From Opacimonas sp964559075 (GTDB taxonomy: Bacteria; Pseudomonadota; Gammaproteobacteria; Enterobacterales; Alteromonadaceae), in assembly GCA_964559075.1 (NCBI GenBank), contig CAZLGJ010000036.1:1-22689 (forward strand): a stretch of DNA of 22,689 bases. The letters run 5' to 3'. The notes below the pieces were generated by a model, which was given only the letters and a program-made list of their open reading frames with translations, searched no databases and was not told the origin of the DNA. Below, piece after piece: positions 1 to 7,018 of this stretch. A program made the position numbers and the translations under genes. Each line of letters begins with the position of its first letter. Position 1 is the stretch's first letter.

Positions 1-530
1 GTGGCAATTAACGCCTCAGCAATCCCCGGCGCAACCATGGCAAGTGTCGCTTGCTTGACTTGCCCAAGCGCAATGAACGAGTTCATGATCCCCCACACAG
101 TGCCAAACAGGCCGATGTATGGGCTGATTGAACCGGCGGTAGCTAAAAACGGTAGGCGTGATTCTAACTGATTGACCTCACGAGATAAGGCAATGCGCAT
201 TGCGCGACCGCTGCCTTCCATCACCATGTCGGCATCATCGGTCGACTTGCGCAAGCGCACAAACTCGCGAAAACCAGCGACAAAAATCCCATCGGCGCCG
301 CTGTTGCTGTTATTTTCTGAGAGTTCTTTATACAGGGCATTGAGGTCAGTGCCAGACCAAAACTTGTCTTCAAAATACGTCAAGTGCTGTTGCGCGTGGC
401 TCAATACGCGTGCGCGCTGAAATATGAACGCCCATGAGGTGATTGAGATGACGACCAACAAAATCATCACGAGTTTAACCACTAAACTGGCTTGCAAAAA
501 CAAGCCAATAAAAGACATATCATGTGCCAC
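1..530 (-). CDS. tolQ: TolQ, Tol-Pal inner-membrane proton-channel subunit (C-terminus cut by window edge)
   Basis: TolQ forms, with TolR, the proton-driven motor that energises TolA for outer-membrane constriction and integrity at division. The 176 visible codons match TolQ closely: a first membrane helix near residues 12-34, then FEDKFWSGTDL, FREFVRLRKS, GRAMRIALSRE and SISPYIGLFGTVWGIMNSFI, ending at APGIAEALIA where the window stops. About 50 C-terminal residues are missing (the family has about 230). I chose the GTG at 530 because an AAGGA lies 8 bases upstream, whereas the in-frame ATG at 518 is too far from it. The GTG shares one base with the TAG stop of ybgC, so the two are probably translationally coupled in the usual ybgC-tolQRAB order. 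The identification is secure; only the start codon is debatable. Confidence 0.96.
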   Translation of the reverse strand, partial: MAHDMSFIGLFLQASLVVKLVMILLVVISITSWAFIFQRARVLSHAQQHLTYFEDKFWSGTDLNALYKELSENNSNSGADGIFVAGFREFVRLRKSTDDADMVMEGSGRAMRIALSREVNQLESRLPFLATAGSISPYIGLFGTVWGIMNSFIALGQVKQATLAMVAPGIAEALIA

Positions 531-940
531 TATGTGTTTCCTTGTAGTTCTTTAACGAGTTGTGTGGGGATGGCGCACGGTTTCATTGTGTTGAGATTAA
601 CACAAGCGACTTTAACGGTCGCTGAAACCAAGGTGCGTGTATTATCAGTAATTGTTTGTGTAAAGACCAGCGAAGCCCGCTTAAGTTCGCAAACTGTGGT
701 GTGAACGGTGATTATTTGTTCAAATTGAGCCGGCGCATGATAATCCAGATTAACTTTTTTGACCACAAACGCGATACCGTCAGCTAAGAGTGACTGTTGA
801 GAGAGGCCGTGGCTGCGTACCCATTCACTCCGAGCCCGCTCAAGAAACTTCAAGTAATTCGCGTAGTACACAATCCCACCTGCATCCGTATCTTCGTAAT
901 AGATGCGAATATCCATGGCATGAGGTGCATTTTTATTCAT
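530..940 (-). CDS. ybgC: YbgC, Tol-Pal-associated acyl-CoA thioesterase
   Basis: This is a hot-dog-fold acyl-CoA thioesterase, the usual first gene of the tol-pal cluster, associated in E. coli with phospholipid-synthesis enzymes at the inner membrane. The protein is 136 aa (E. coli about 134). It carries the family signature YYEDTDAGGIVYYANYLKFLERARSEW near residues 14-40; the Asp in the EDTDAGG segment is the catalytic residue in the family. AFVVKKVNLDYHAPA and SLVFTQTI are also typical. No strong ribosome-binding site precedes the ATG at 940, only a GGA about 15 bases away, so expression may be weak or the transcript may begin close to the ATG. The gene ends inside the start codon of tolQ. 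It is separated from ruvB by 198 bases holding a possible promoter and an oppositely oriented terminator. Confidence 0.95.
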   Translation of the reverse strand: MNKNAPHAMDIRIYYEDTDAGGIVYYANYLKFLERARSEWVRSHGLSQQSLLADGIAFVVKKVNLDYHAPAQFEQIITVHTTVCELKRASLVFTQTITDNTRTLVSATVKVACVNLNTMKPCAIPTQLVKELQGNT

Positions 941-975
941 TAGAAATTCTAATCCAAAAAAATAATTTATCTCAA

Positions 976-1003
976 TTGCGCCACACCGATTTTCGTCTAC
1001 AAT
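976..1003 (+). promoter_or_regulatory. Possible plus-strand promoter upstream of an orphan terminator
   Basis: TTGCGC (976-981), a 16-base spacer and TACAAT (998-1003) form a modest sigma-70-like promoter on the plus strand. It is flanked by imperfect inverted CAATTG-containing arms (about 971-981 and 1006-1019). No plus-strand gene lies downstream before the terminator at 1103-1129. If active it would produce an RNA of about 120 bases. The -35 is poor (three of six), so confidence is low. Confidence 0.25.
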
Positions 1004-1050
1004 GCGCGCATCAATTGAGTTTGTTCATGTTGATACCTGACCTTGAAGTG

Positions 1051-1059
1051 ATTGTATCA
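1051..1059 (-). promoter_or_regulatory. Possible extended -10 promoter for ybgC-tol
   Basis: On the minus strand the bases read TG-A-TACAAT, an extended -10 with five of six matches to TATAAT. No good -35 lies at 17 bases, as is common for extended -10 promoters. It would give ybgC a leader of about 100 bases. A competing weaker candidate (TTGAGA, 18 bases, TAGAAT) lies right before the ATG and would give an almost leaderless message. Position and function are inferred only from the motif. Confidence 0.35.
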
Positions 1060-1102
1060 CCCAATAGTTCAGATTGTTTTTTCCTTTAACACTTGTTGTT
1101 TT

Positions 1103-1129
1103 GCCCAGCCTTGCGCTGGGCTTTTTTTT
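1103..1129 (+). terminator. Rho-independent terminator, plus-strand orientation, with no plus-strand gene before it
   Basis: A perfect 7-bp stem, GCCCAGC (1103-1109) and GCTGGGC (1115-1121), with a 5-base loop, is followed by eight Ts (1122-1129). The T tract lies only on the plus-strand side. Read on the minus strand after ruvB, the hairpin is preceded by eight As and followed by AAAACAAC, so it is a poor terminator for ruvB. It therefore points to a plus-strand transcript ending just short of the ruvB 3' end. Confidence 0.8.
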
Positions 1130-1138
1130 GGCTTAGTT

Positions 1139-2143
1139 TTATTCATCGACCTCAAAGCCAAAATGCGTGTAAGCCCGACTTGTCGCGATGCGACCACGAG
1201 GCGTGCGTTGCAAAAAGCCCTGCTGGATCAAAAACGGCTCAATCACATCTTCAATGGTTTCTTTTTCTTCACCAATGGCAGCGGCTAAGTTATCTAGGCC
1301 AACTGGACCGCCGTTAAACTTATCAATAATTGCTTCGAGCAATTTGCGATCCATGTAGTCAAAGCCGACTTTATCCACATCTAACATATCTAATGCCGCA
1401 CCGGCCACGTCTGTGCCGACATCTCCAGGCGCTTTGATTTCGGCATAGTCGCGCACCCTGCGCAATAAGCGATTGGCAATCCGCGGTGTGCCGCGTGAAC
1501 GCCGCGCGATCTCGCGTGCGCCCTCAACCAACATCGGCACATTCAGAAAATGAGCCGAACGCTGCACGATATCAGTCAGATCCGCCTCGTTATAAAACTC
1601 TAAGCGCTGCACAATGCCAAAGCGATCACGCAATGGAGAGGTCAACGACCCAGCGCGTGTGGTTGCGCCAATCAGGGTGAACGGCGGCAAATCCAGTTTA
1701 ATCGAACGCGCTGCCGGTCCTTCACCGATCATGATATCGAGCTGATAATCCTCCATTGCTGGATAGAGCACCTCCTCGACCACCGGACTCAACCGGTGAA
1801 TTTCATCAATAAACAACACGTCGTTGGCTTCTAAATTGGTTAACAAAGCGGCCAAGTCACCTGCTTTTTCGAGTACCGGGCCTGAGGTGGTTTTGATACT
1901 CACGCCCATTTCGTTAGCAACGATGTTCGCCAGCGTAGTTTTGCCCAGCCCCGGCGGCCCAAAAATTAACAGGTGATCAAGTGCATCTGCACGCTTGCGC
2001 GCCGCTTCTATGAAGATCTCCATTTGCGCTTTGACGTGTGGCTGGCCAGTATAATCTTGTAATAAGCGCGGCCGAATCGCACGGTCAATCGATTCATCTT
2101 CGCTGCTAGCACTGGGTTGGATTAAGCGGTCTTCTTCAATCAT
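1139..2143 (-). CDS. ruvB: RuvB, Holliday-junction branch-migration ATPase
   Basis: RuvB is the hexameric AAA+ motor that drives branch migration of Holliday junctions together with RuvA. The protein is 334 aa (E. coli 336). Walker A GPPGLGKTT is at residues 62-70, the DEIH Walker B at about 113-116, the sensor-1 segment IGATTRAG near 158, and a C-terminal winged helix follows (GLDNLAAAIGEEKETIEDVIEPFLIQQGFLQRTPRGR region). It starts 19 bases after ruvA ends, with GGA 8 bases before the ATG, so the two form an operon. A second in-frame TAA lies two codons after the stop. The gene is complete and ordinary. Confidence 0.98.
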   Translation of the reverse strand: MIEEDRLIQPSASSEDESIDRAIRPRLLQDYTGQPHVKAQMEIFIEAARKRADALDHLLIFGPPGLGKTTLANIVANEMGVSIKTTSGPVLEKAGDLAALLTNLEANDVLFIDEIHRLSPVVEEVLYPAMEDYQLDIMIGEGPAARSIKLDLPPFTLIGATTRAGSLTSPLRDRFGIVQRLEFYNEADLTDIVQRSAHFLNVPMLVEGAREIARRSRGTPRIANRLLRRVRDYAEIKAPGDVGTDVAGAALDMLDVDKVGFDYMDRKLLEAIIDKFNGGPVGLDNLAAAIGEEKETIEDVIEPFLIQQGFLQRTPRGRIATSRAYTHFGFEVDE

Positions 2144-2162
2144 CAGGTTTGTCCATCACAGG

Positions 2163-2783
2163 TTAAAGCATGGCTTTGAGCGCTTCGCGAATGAGCGCTT
2201 CACTGGTCATGTCATCTTGGTAAACTTTCTTGATGACGGTGCTGGCTTGCGCAGGTTTATAGCCGAGCGCTAACAATGCACTTTGCGCTTCTTCGCGAGC
2301 ATCGTTAACCATCACTGTCGGTGTGCCCGTCGCGCTTTCCATGGGCAATGGCACATCGTCCACACTGCTGCCAAGGTTGAGTTTGGCCAAGCGATCTTTG
2401 AGCTCAACGACCAAGCGCTCGGCGGTTTTTTTGCCCACCCCTGGCAGTTTCACCAGTGCACTCACATCCTCAAAACTCACCGCCTGCATGAGCTGCTGCG
2501 CCGACATTCCCGACAGTATGGTCAACGCTAGCTTGGGGCCAACTCCGTTTGCTTTAATCAACTCGCGGAACACGCTACGTTCGTTTTGATCGGCAAAGCC
2601 GAACAATAACTGCGCATCTTCACGTACGACAAAATGAGTAAAGACCGTCACGGTTTCTCCCACATTCGGTAGTTGATACATGCTGGTCATCGGCATACTA
2701 ATTTCGTAGCCAACGCCATAGGCTTCGACCATGATCTCGGGAGGTTGCTTGTACAAAATCTTGCCGGTAATTAATCCAATCAT
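2163..2783 (-). CDS. ruvA: RuvA, Holliday-junction binding protein
   Basis: RuvA tetramers bind the four-way junction, hold it square-planar and load RuvB. The protein is 206 aa (E. coli 203). The N-terminal OB-fold begins MIGLITGKILYK. Two helix-hairpin-helix motifs follow, around ANGVGPKLALTIL and KLPGVGKKTAERLVVELKDR. After a linker, the small C-terminal RuvB-contacting domain includes AREEAQSALLALGYKPAQAS and ends EALIREALKAML. It lies 49 bases after ruvC and 19 before ruvB on the same strand. The ribosome-binding site is weak (an A-rich AAAAGAA region). No LexA box was recognised in the ruvC-ruvA gap. Confidence 0.97.
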   Translation of the reverse strand: MIGLITGKILYKQPPEIMVEAYGVGYEISMPMTSMYQLPNVGETVTVFTHFVVREDAQLLFGFADQNERSVFRELIKANGVGPKLALTILSGMSAQQLMQAVSFEDVSALVKLPGVGKKTAERLVVELKDRLAKLNLGSSVDDVPLPMESATGTPTVMVNDAREEAQSALLALGYKPAQASTVIKKVYQDDMTSEALIREALKAML

Positions 2784-2832
2784 ATATTTATTCTTTTATG
2801 TTGTTTCAGTATCTTGGTTTAGGGTATTCAAG

Positions 2833-3351
2833 CTAGCGCAAACGGCCACGCGCCATGCGTGAAGCTTGCCCAGACATGTTGATTAAGCTTTGTTGAGTAT
2901 GCCCATGACATAATGCAACTGCAAGTGCATCAGCAGCATCTGCTTGCGGGGTGCCGGGTAATTTGAGCAAGTGTTTGACCATGTGCTGGACTTGGGCCTT
3001 ATCGGCACTGCCTTTACCCACTACGGACTGTTTGATTTGCCTGGCGGCGTACTCTGCAACCGGCAGACCAAATTGCGTCGCCGCCACAATAGCCGCGCCT
3101 CGCGCCTGGCCAAGCTTAAGCGCAGAATCTGGGTTTTTTGCCATAAACACCGATTCAATCGCAAACTCTTTAGGTTGATACTGGGCAATCAGCTCACTGA
3201 CCCCCTTAAAAATAATATCCAAACGACCCGCTATTTCATCGCCAACCGTTTTGATACAACCACTGGACATATAGGTGTATTGACCCGATTGATAGCGGAC
3301 CACACCGTAGCCGGTGATCCGCGAACCCGGATCAATCCCCAGTATGATCAC
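2833..3351 (-). CDS. ruvC: RuvC, Holliday-junction resolvase (start next to the N gap)
   Basis: RuvC is the Mg2+-dependent dimeric endonuclease that cuts Holliday junctions symmetrically. With a GTG start at 3351 the protein is 172 aa (E. coli 173) and begins MIILGIDPGSRITGYG. The catalytic acids are visible: Asp7 in GIDPG, Glu in FAIESVF, and the two Asp residues in DAADALAVALCH. Only six known bases lie upstream before the Ns, so the ribosome-binding site cannot be seen and a start a few codons upstream inside the gap is possible. The good length match favours the GTG. If the gap really is 10 bases, the GTG overlaps the nudB stop as GTGA. Confidence 0.93.
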   Translation of the reverse strand: MIILGIDPGSRITGYGVVRYQSGQYTYMSSGCIKTVGDEIAGRLDIIFKGVSELIAQYQPKEFAIESVFMAKNPDSALKLGQARGAAIVAATQFGLPVAEYAARQIKQSVVGKGSADKAQVQHMVKHLLKLPGTPQADAADALAVALCHGHTQQSLINMSGQASRMARGRLR

Positions 3352-3797
3352 TGGGGCNNNNNNNNNNGTTCCACGTAATCGGCAATCGCATTGCGGTTGG
3401 ATTCGCTCCACACAATTTGCAGTGCTTCTTCTTTGCAAACCCAGCGGTGAGCAAGATGTTCCGTTAGGAGAATAGGCTGGCCACTGGGCACTTGGCAGCT
3501 AAAGACAAATTCAGTGTTGTGGACCGTGCCGGGAGGATAGCGATAGCGCCACTGCGGACGAATTTGATATTGATTTTGTTGTAGCACACCTTGCACATCG
3601 CACCCCAACTGGCGTAAATCCAGGCCAGTTTCCTCGAGCACTTCGCGGTAGGCGGTTTCAAGCGGCGCTTCCCCCGCCTCGATGGTACCCGTCACAGACT
3701 GCCAAAAATCAGGGTCATCCGCACGCTGCATCACCAATACCTGGTGTGCTTCATCAAACAAAATGACCAACACTGATTCTGGGCGTTTATAGGACAT
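3348..3797 (-). CDS. nudB: NudB, dihydroneopterin triphosphate pyrophosphatase (3' end interrupted by N gap)
   Basis: This Nudix hydrolase removes pyrophosphate from dihydroneopterin triphosphate in folate synthesis. The Nudix box is a perfect GX5EX7REUXEEXGU match (GTIEAGE..., REVLEETGL), preceded by the NudB-typical MQRADDPDFWQSVTG. RWRYRYPPGTVHNTEFVFSC and LLTEHLAHRWV also match the E. coli enzyme. The known sequence ends NRNAIADYVE, aligned to the last dozen residues of the E. coli protein, so at most a few residues are hidden by the Ns. The end at 3348 assumes the gap is truly 10 bases; otherwise the gene should be read as partial, ending at 3368. It follows aspS by 36 bases with only a poor ribosome-binding site. 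Confidence 0.92.
   Translation of the reverse strand: MSYKRPESVLVILFDEAHQVLVMQRADDPDFWQSVTGTIEAGEAPLETAYREVLEETGLDLRQLGCDVQGVLQQNQYQIRPQWRYRYPPGTVHNTEFVFSCQVPSGQPILLTEHLAHRWVCKEEALQIVWSESNRNAIADYVEXXXXPQ
3358..3367. other. Assembly gap (10 Ns) between nudB and ruvC
   Basis: Ten unknown bases separate the 3' end of nudB from the 5' end of ruvC. Taken literally, the nudB frame passes through the Ns and stops at a TGA (3350-3348), giving a 149-aa NudB of normal length. Alternatively the Ns are a placeholder of unknown size; in E. coli yebC sits at exactly this place, between nudB and ruvC, and no yebC is seen elsewhere in the window. Confidence 0.97.
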
Positions 3798-3833
3798 AAT
3801 AACGGCTATCGATTCCTATCGGGCTGTTGACGT

Positions 3834-5597
3834 CTATTTTGCGTCGCTCACGAGAGACGCAATCGACAGCTCCTTTAACTGCTCAGGGTTTGCCACCCCT
3901 GGCGCTTGTGTTAGCGGACATGCCGCTGTGGTTGTTTTAGGGAACGCCATCACATCACGGATAGAGCTCGCACCGGTCATCAACATCACCAAGCGATCCA
4001 GGCCAAAGGCTAGACCAGCATGCGGCGGCGCACCATAGCGCAAAGCTTCTAACAAGAAACCAAATTTTTCTTCGGCCTCATCTTTGCTGATCCCCAAAAT
4101 ATCAAACACAGCAGACTGCATTGTTTGATCGTGAATACGTACCGAACCACCACCAAGTTCAACCCCATTTAACACCATGTCATAAGCATTTGATAATGCT
4201 TGGCCGGGATCCGCTTGCAATGCCTCTGGCGAGAGATCACGCGGTGCAGTGAACGGATGGTGTAACGCATGAAATTGCCCGTCAATTTCTTCAAACATCG
4301 GAAAATCGACAACCCATAACGGTTTCCAGTCGCCTTCTAGCAACTCTAGGTCTTCACCTACTTTTAAGCGCAGCGCGCCGAGCGCTTCGGTAACAACTTT
4401 GCTGGTATCAGAGCCAAATAACAAGATATCTCCAGATTGCGCATTCGCGCGTTTGACCAGCGCTTGTGCCGCTTCTTCTGTGAGAAACTTCGCGATCGGC
4501 GACTGTAAGCCAGCTAGACCAGCATCTGCGTCATTGACCTTCACCCACGCCATGCCCTTGGCGCCATAGACACCGACATAATCTGTATAGCCATCAAGCT
4601 GCTTACGCGACAAACTAGCACCGCCAGGTACACAAAGCATAGCAACACGGCCATTGGGATCATTGGCCGGTCCGCTGAATACTTTAAAATCGACCTCTTT
4701 GAGAATGTCTGCAACATCGATGATTTGCAGCGGGTTGCGCAAGTCTGGCTTGTCCGAACCGTACAGGCGCATCGCGTCTGCATAGCTCATCTGCGGAAAA
4801 TCACCTAAATCGACATCAAGCATGGTTTTAAACAAATCGCGGATCATCGTCTCGGTGATCTGCATTACGCCAGCGGCGTCTAAAAAGGTCGTTTCGATAT
4901 CGATTTGAGTAAATTCTGGCTGGCGATCAGCGCGTAAATCTTCATCGCGGAAACACTTAACGATTTGATAATAGCGATCCATGCCAGCCATCATTAATAG
5001 CTGCTTAAAGAGCTGTGGAGACTGTGGCAAGGCAAAGAACTGGCCTTTGTGGGTACGCGACGGCACCAAATAGTCACGCGCACCTTCTGGAGTAGCCTTG
5101 GTCAAAATCGGGGTTTCGATATCCAAAAAGTCTTGCCCTTCTAAGAAGCGACGCACAAAGCCTGTCACCTTAGCGCGAAATACCAAGCGCTCACTCATCT
5201 GCGGACGACGCAAATCCAGATAGCGATACTTCAAACGCTGCTCTTCAGAGTTTTCTTGGTTCCAATCAAGCGGCAGTGCCGGCGCGGCATTAAGGATAGT
5301 AATCTCTTTACCCAAAATCTCAATTGCGCCGGTACGCATGTCAGCGTTAACCTGAGATTCAGGGCGGGCGCGAACCAGCCCAGTAATTGTCACGCAGTAT
5401 TCGTTGCGAACGCTGTTTGCAGTCGCGAATGTGGCTTCGGTATCAGGGTCAATGACCACCTGCACAATCCCTGCGCGGTCACGCATATCCAAAAATATCA
5501 CCCCGCCCAAATCGCGACGTTTGTTCACCCACCCTTGGATGGTGACGGTTTGGCCTTCGTATTGAGCGGAAATATTGCCACAGTAATCAGTTCGCAT
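3834..5597 (-). CDS. aspS: AspS, aspartyl-tRNA synthetase
   Basis: This class II synthetase charges tRNA-Asp. The protein is 587 aa (E. coli 590) and begins MRTDYCGN with the OB-fold anticodon domain (WVNKRRDLGGVIFLDMRDRAGIVQVV). Class II motif 2 is seen as FRDEDLRADRQPEFTQIDIET and motif 3 as GLAFGLDRLVMLMTG; the substrate loop QSPQLFKQLLMMAG is present. The GAD insertion of the bacterial-type enzyme fits the long central part. AAGG lies 4 bases before the ATG, and a perfect -10 TATAAT lies about 40 bases upstream, so the gene has its own promoter although it follows glrR by 80 bases. nudB follows on the same strand. Confidence 0.98.
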   Translation of the reverse strand: MRTDYCGNISAQYEGQTVTIQGWVNKRRDLGGVIFLDMRDRAGIVQVVIDPDTEATFATANSVRNEYCVTITGLVRARPESQVNADMRTGAIEILGKEITILNAAPALPLDWNQENSEEQRLKYRYLDLRRPQMSERLVFRAKVTGFVRRFLEGQDFLDIETPILTKATPEGARDYLVPSRTHKGQFFALPQSPQLFKQLLMMAGMDRYYQIVKCFRDEDLRADRQPEFTQIDIETTFLDAAGVMQITETMIRDLFKTMLDVDLGDFPQMSYADAMRLYGSDKPDLRNPLQIIDVADILKEVDFKVFSGPANDPNGRVAMLCVPGGASLSRKQLDGYTDYVGVYGAKGMAWVKVNDADAGLAGLQSPIAKFLTEEAAQALVKRANAQSGDILLFGSDTSKVVTEALGALRLKVGEDLELLEGDWKPLWVVDFPMFEEIDGQFHALHHPFTAPRDLSPEALQADPGQALSNAYDMVLNGVELGGGSVRIHDQTMQSAVFDILGISKDEAEEKFGFLLEALRYGAPPHAGLAFGLDRLVMLMTGASSIRDVMAFPKTTTAACPLTQAPGVANPEQLKELSIASLVSDAK

Positions 5598-5636
5598 GCT
5601 GCCTTTCTCATGAGTTGCGCTAATAATTTGCTCGGT

Positions 5637-5642
5637 ATTATA
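5637..5642 (-). promoter_or_regulatory. -10 element of the aspS promoter
   Basis: The minus strand carries a perfect TATAAT in the 80-base gap between glrR and aspS. No convincing -35 is seen at 16-18 bases, so only the -10 is marked. Transcription would begin near 5630, giving a leader of about 33 bases. Confidence 0.5.
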
Positions 5643-5677
5643 AACGAATGACAGTGAAAACCTAGTATCGATGCGAA

Positions 5678-7018
5678 TTATTCACGAAAACTCGCCGCTA
5701 TCAAATCGTGTTTTTTCAGTAATTTGTGCAAGTCACTGCGATTGCGCCCTGCTAGGTCAGCCGCCTTGGTCACATTGCCCGACGTCATGTGCAATAATTT
5801 ATTGAGATATTGAAATTCAAAAGCATCCTTGGCTTGTGTTAAATTTGGCCATGCGCTGGTGTCTTGCCGCAGCGCCTGACGGACTAACTGGGCACTGACC
5901 ATATTGCCCTGCACTAGCGCCACGCATTGCTCAATCACATTCCCTAGCTGACGAATATTGCCCGGCCACGGATAGTTCATCAGCTCCGCCAGCGCATCAT
6001 CGGCAATATCAATGTGCCCGAGGTGATAGCGGTCGGCATTGTGTTTAATAAAATGCTTCACCAAAATGGGGATATCCGCGCTGCGCTTTTTGAGCTGAGG
6101 CAGATGCAAATCCACGACATTCAAGCGATAGTACAAGTCTTCTCGAAACGCGCCAGCATGCATGGCTGCAGACAAGTCTTGATGCGTGGCACAAATCACC
6201 CTTACGTCGACGTGCATGTCTTTCACACTGCCTAGTGGGCGAACTATCCGCTCTTGTAACACGCGCAGCAATTTAGCCTGCAACATCACATTCATGTCAC
6301 CGATTTCGTCCAAAAACAAGGTACCACCGTTAGCTTGTTGAAATAAGCCAGGGTGATCGCGCATCGCGCCGGTAAACGCGCCTTTTTTGTAACCAAACAG
6401 CTCCGATTCTAATAAATTTTCAGGGATCGCCGCACAATTGACCGCCACAAACGGCTGCTCGCGGCGCAGACTCGCCTCGTGAATTTCTTGCGCAAGCAGC
6501 TCTTTGCCCGTACCGCTATCACCGGTGATCAGCACGTTAACATCGCGTTTGGCAATCCGGTGGGCTTTTTCGAGCATTTGCAGCATGATGTTGCTTTTGG
6601 CAATGATCCGAGTTGGCCAGTCGTTTTGGTGAGGAATTTTGTGCTGCGCAATTTTGTTTAACAACAGCATCAGCTTATCGTGATCTAGCGGCTTGGTAAT
6701 AAAGTGCATCGCGCCCGCTTGTGTGGCCTGCATTGCGTCATCGACCGTACCGTGTGCAGACATTATGATCACCGGTAACAAGGGAAAATCCCCTTGGATA
6801 AGTTTAAATAATGCCAATCCATCGATATCTGGCATCCTCAAATCTGTGATAACGCAGTCAAAGTTGCCTTTGTGCAACAGCGGCAGCACCGCACTGCCGT
6901 GAGCTGCCGTTGCGATCTGTTCACAGTGTGGTTGCAGGCGAATGGCGAGCAGGCGCAGTAGCGCCTCATCATCATCCACTAATAATATATTCAGTCCCTG
7001 TTTCATCCTGATACTCAT
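5678..7018 (-). CDS. glrR: GlrR, sigma-54-dependent response regulator
   Basis: This NtrC-type activator is phosphorylated by GlrK and activates sigma-54 promoters (glmY in enterics). It is 446 aa in three domains. The receiver has acidic DDD at 15-17, phospho-Asp59 in VITDLRMP, Ser87 and Lys109. The AAA+ domain has Walker A GDSGTGKE at 166-173, the sigma-54 contact loop GAFTGA at 213-218 and Walker B GGTLFLDEIGD from about 231. The C-terminal Fis-type HTH is at about 413-435 (GNVTKAADLAGRNRSDLHKLL), closely like E. coli GlrR. The reading frame overlaps the glrK end by 47 bases from the ATG at 7018. An internal ATG at 7006 (MKQGLNILLVDDD) is equally plausible; neither has a strong ribosome-binding site. 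Confidence 0.93.
   Translation of the reverse strand: MSIRMKQGLNILLVDDDEALLRLLAIRLQPHCEQIATAAHGSAVLPLLHKGNFDCVITDLRMPDIDGLALFKLIQGDFPLLPVIIMSAHGTVDDAMQATQAGAMHFITKPLDHDKLMLLLNKIAQHKIPHQNDWPTRIIAKSNIMLQMLEKAHRIAKRDVNVLITGDSGTGKELLAQEIHEASLRREQPFVAVNCAAIPENLLESELFGYKKGAFTGAMRDHPGLFQQANGGTLFLDEIGDMNVMLQAKLLRVLQERIVRPLGSVKDMHVDVRVICATHQDLSAAMHAGAFREDLYYRLNVVDLHLPQLKKRSADIPILVKHFIKHNADRYHLGHIDIADDALAELMNYPWPGNIRQLGNVIEQCVALVQGNMVSAQLVRQALRQDTSAWPNLTQAKDAFEFQYLNKLLHMTSGNVTKAADLAGRNRSDLHKLLKKHDLIAASFRE

Noticed and set aside
1027..1089. 20-codon plus-strand ORF before the orphan terminator
   Set aside because: No ribosome-binding site and no similarity; the terminator is better explained by a non-coding transcript.
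2971..3378. 135-codon plus-strand frame antisense to ruvC
   Set aside because: It is the shadow of a conserved gene and crosses the assembly gap.
5256..5651. 131-codon plus-strand open frame antisense to aspS
   Set aside because: It lies within the highly conserved aspS coding strand, has no family similarity and no ribosome-binding site.
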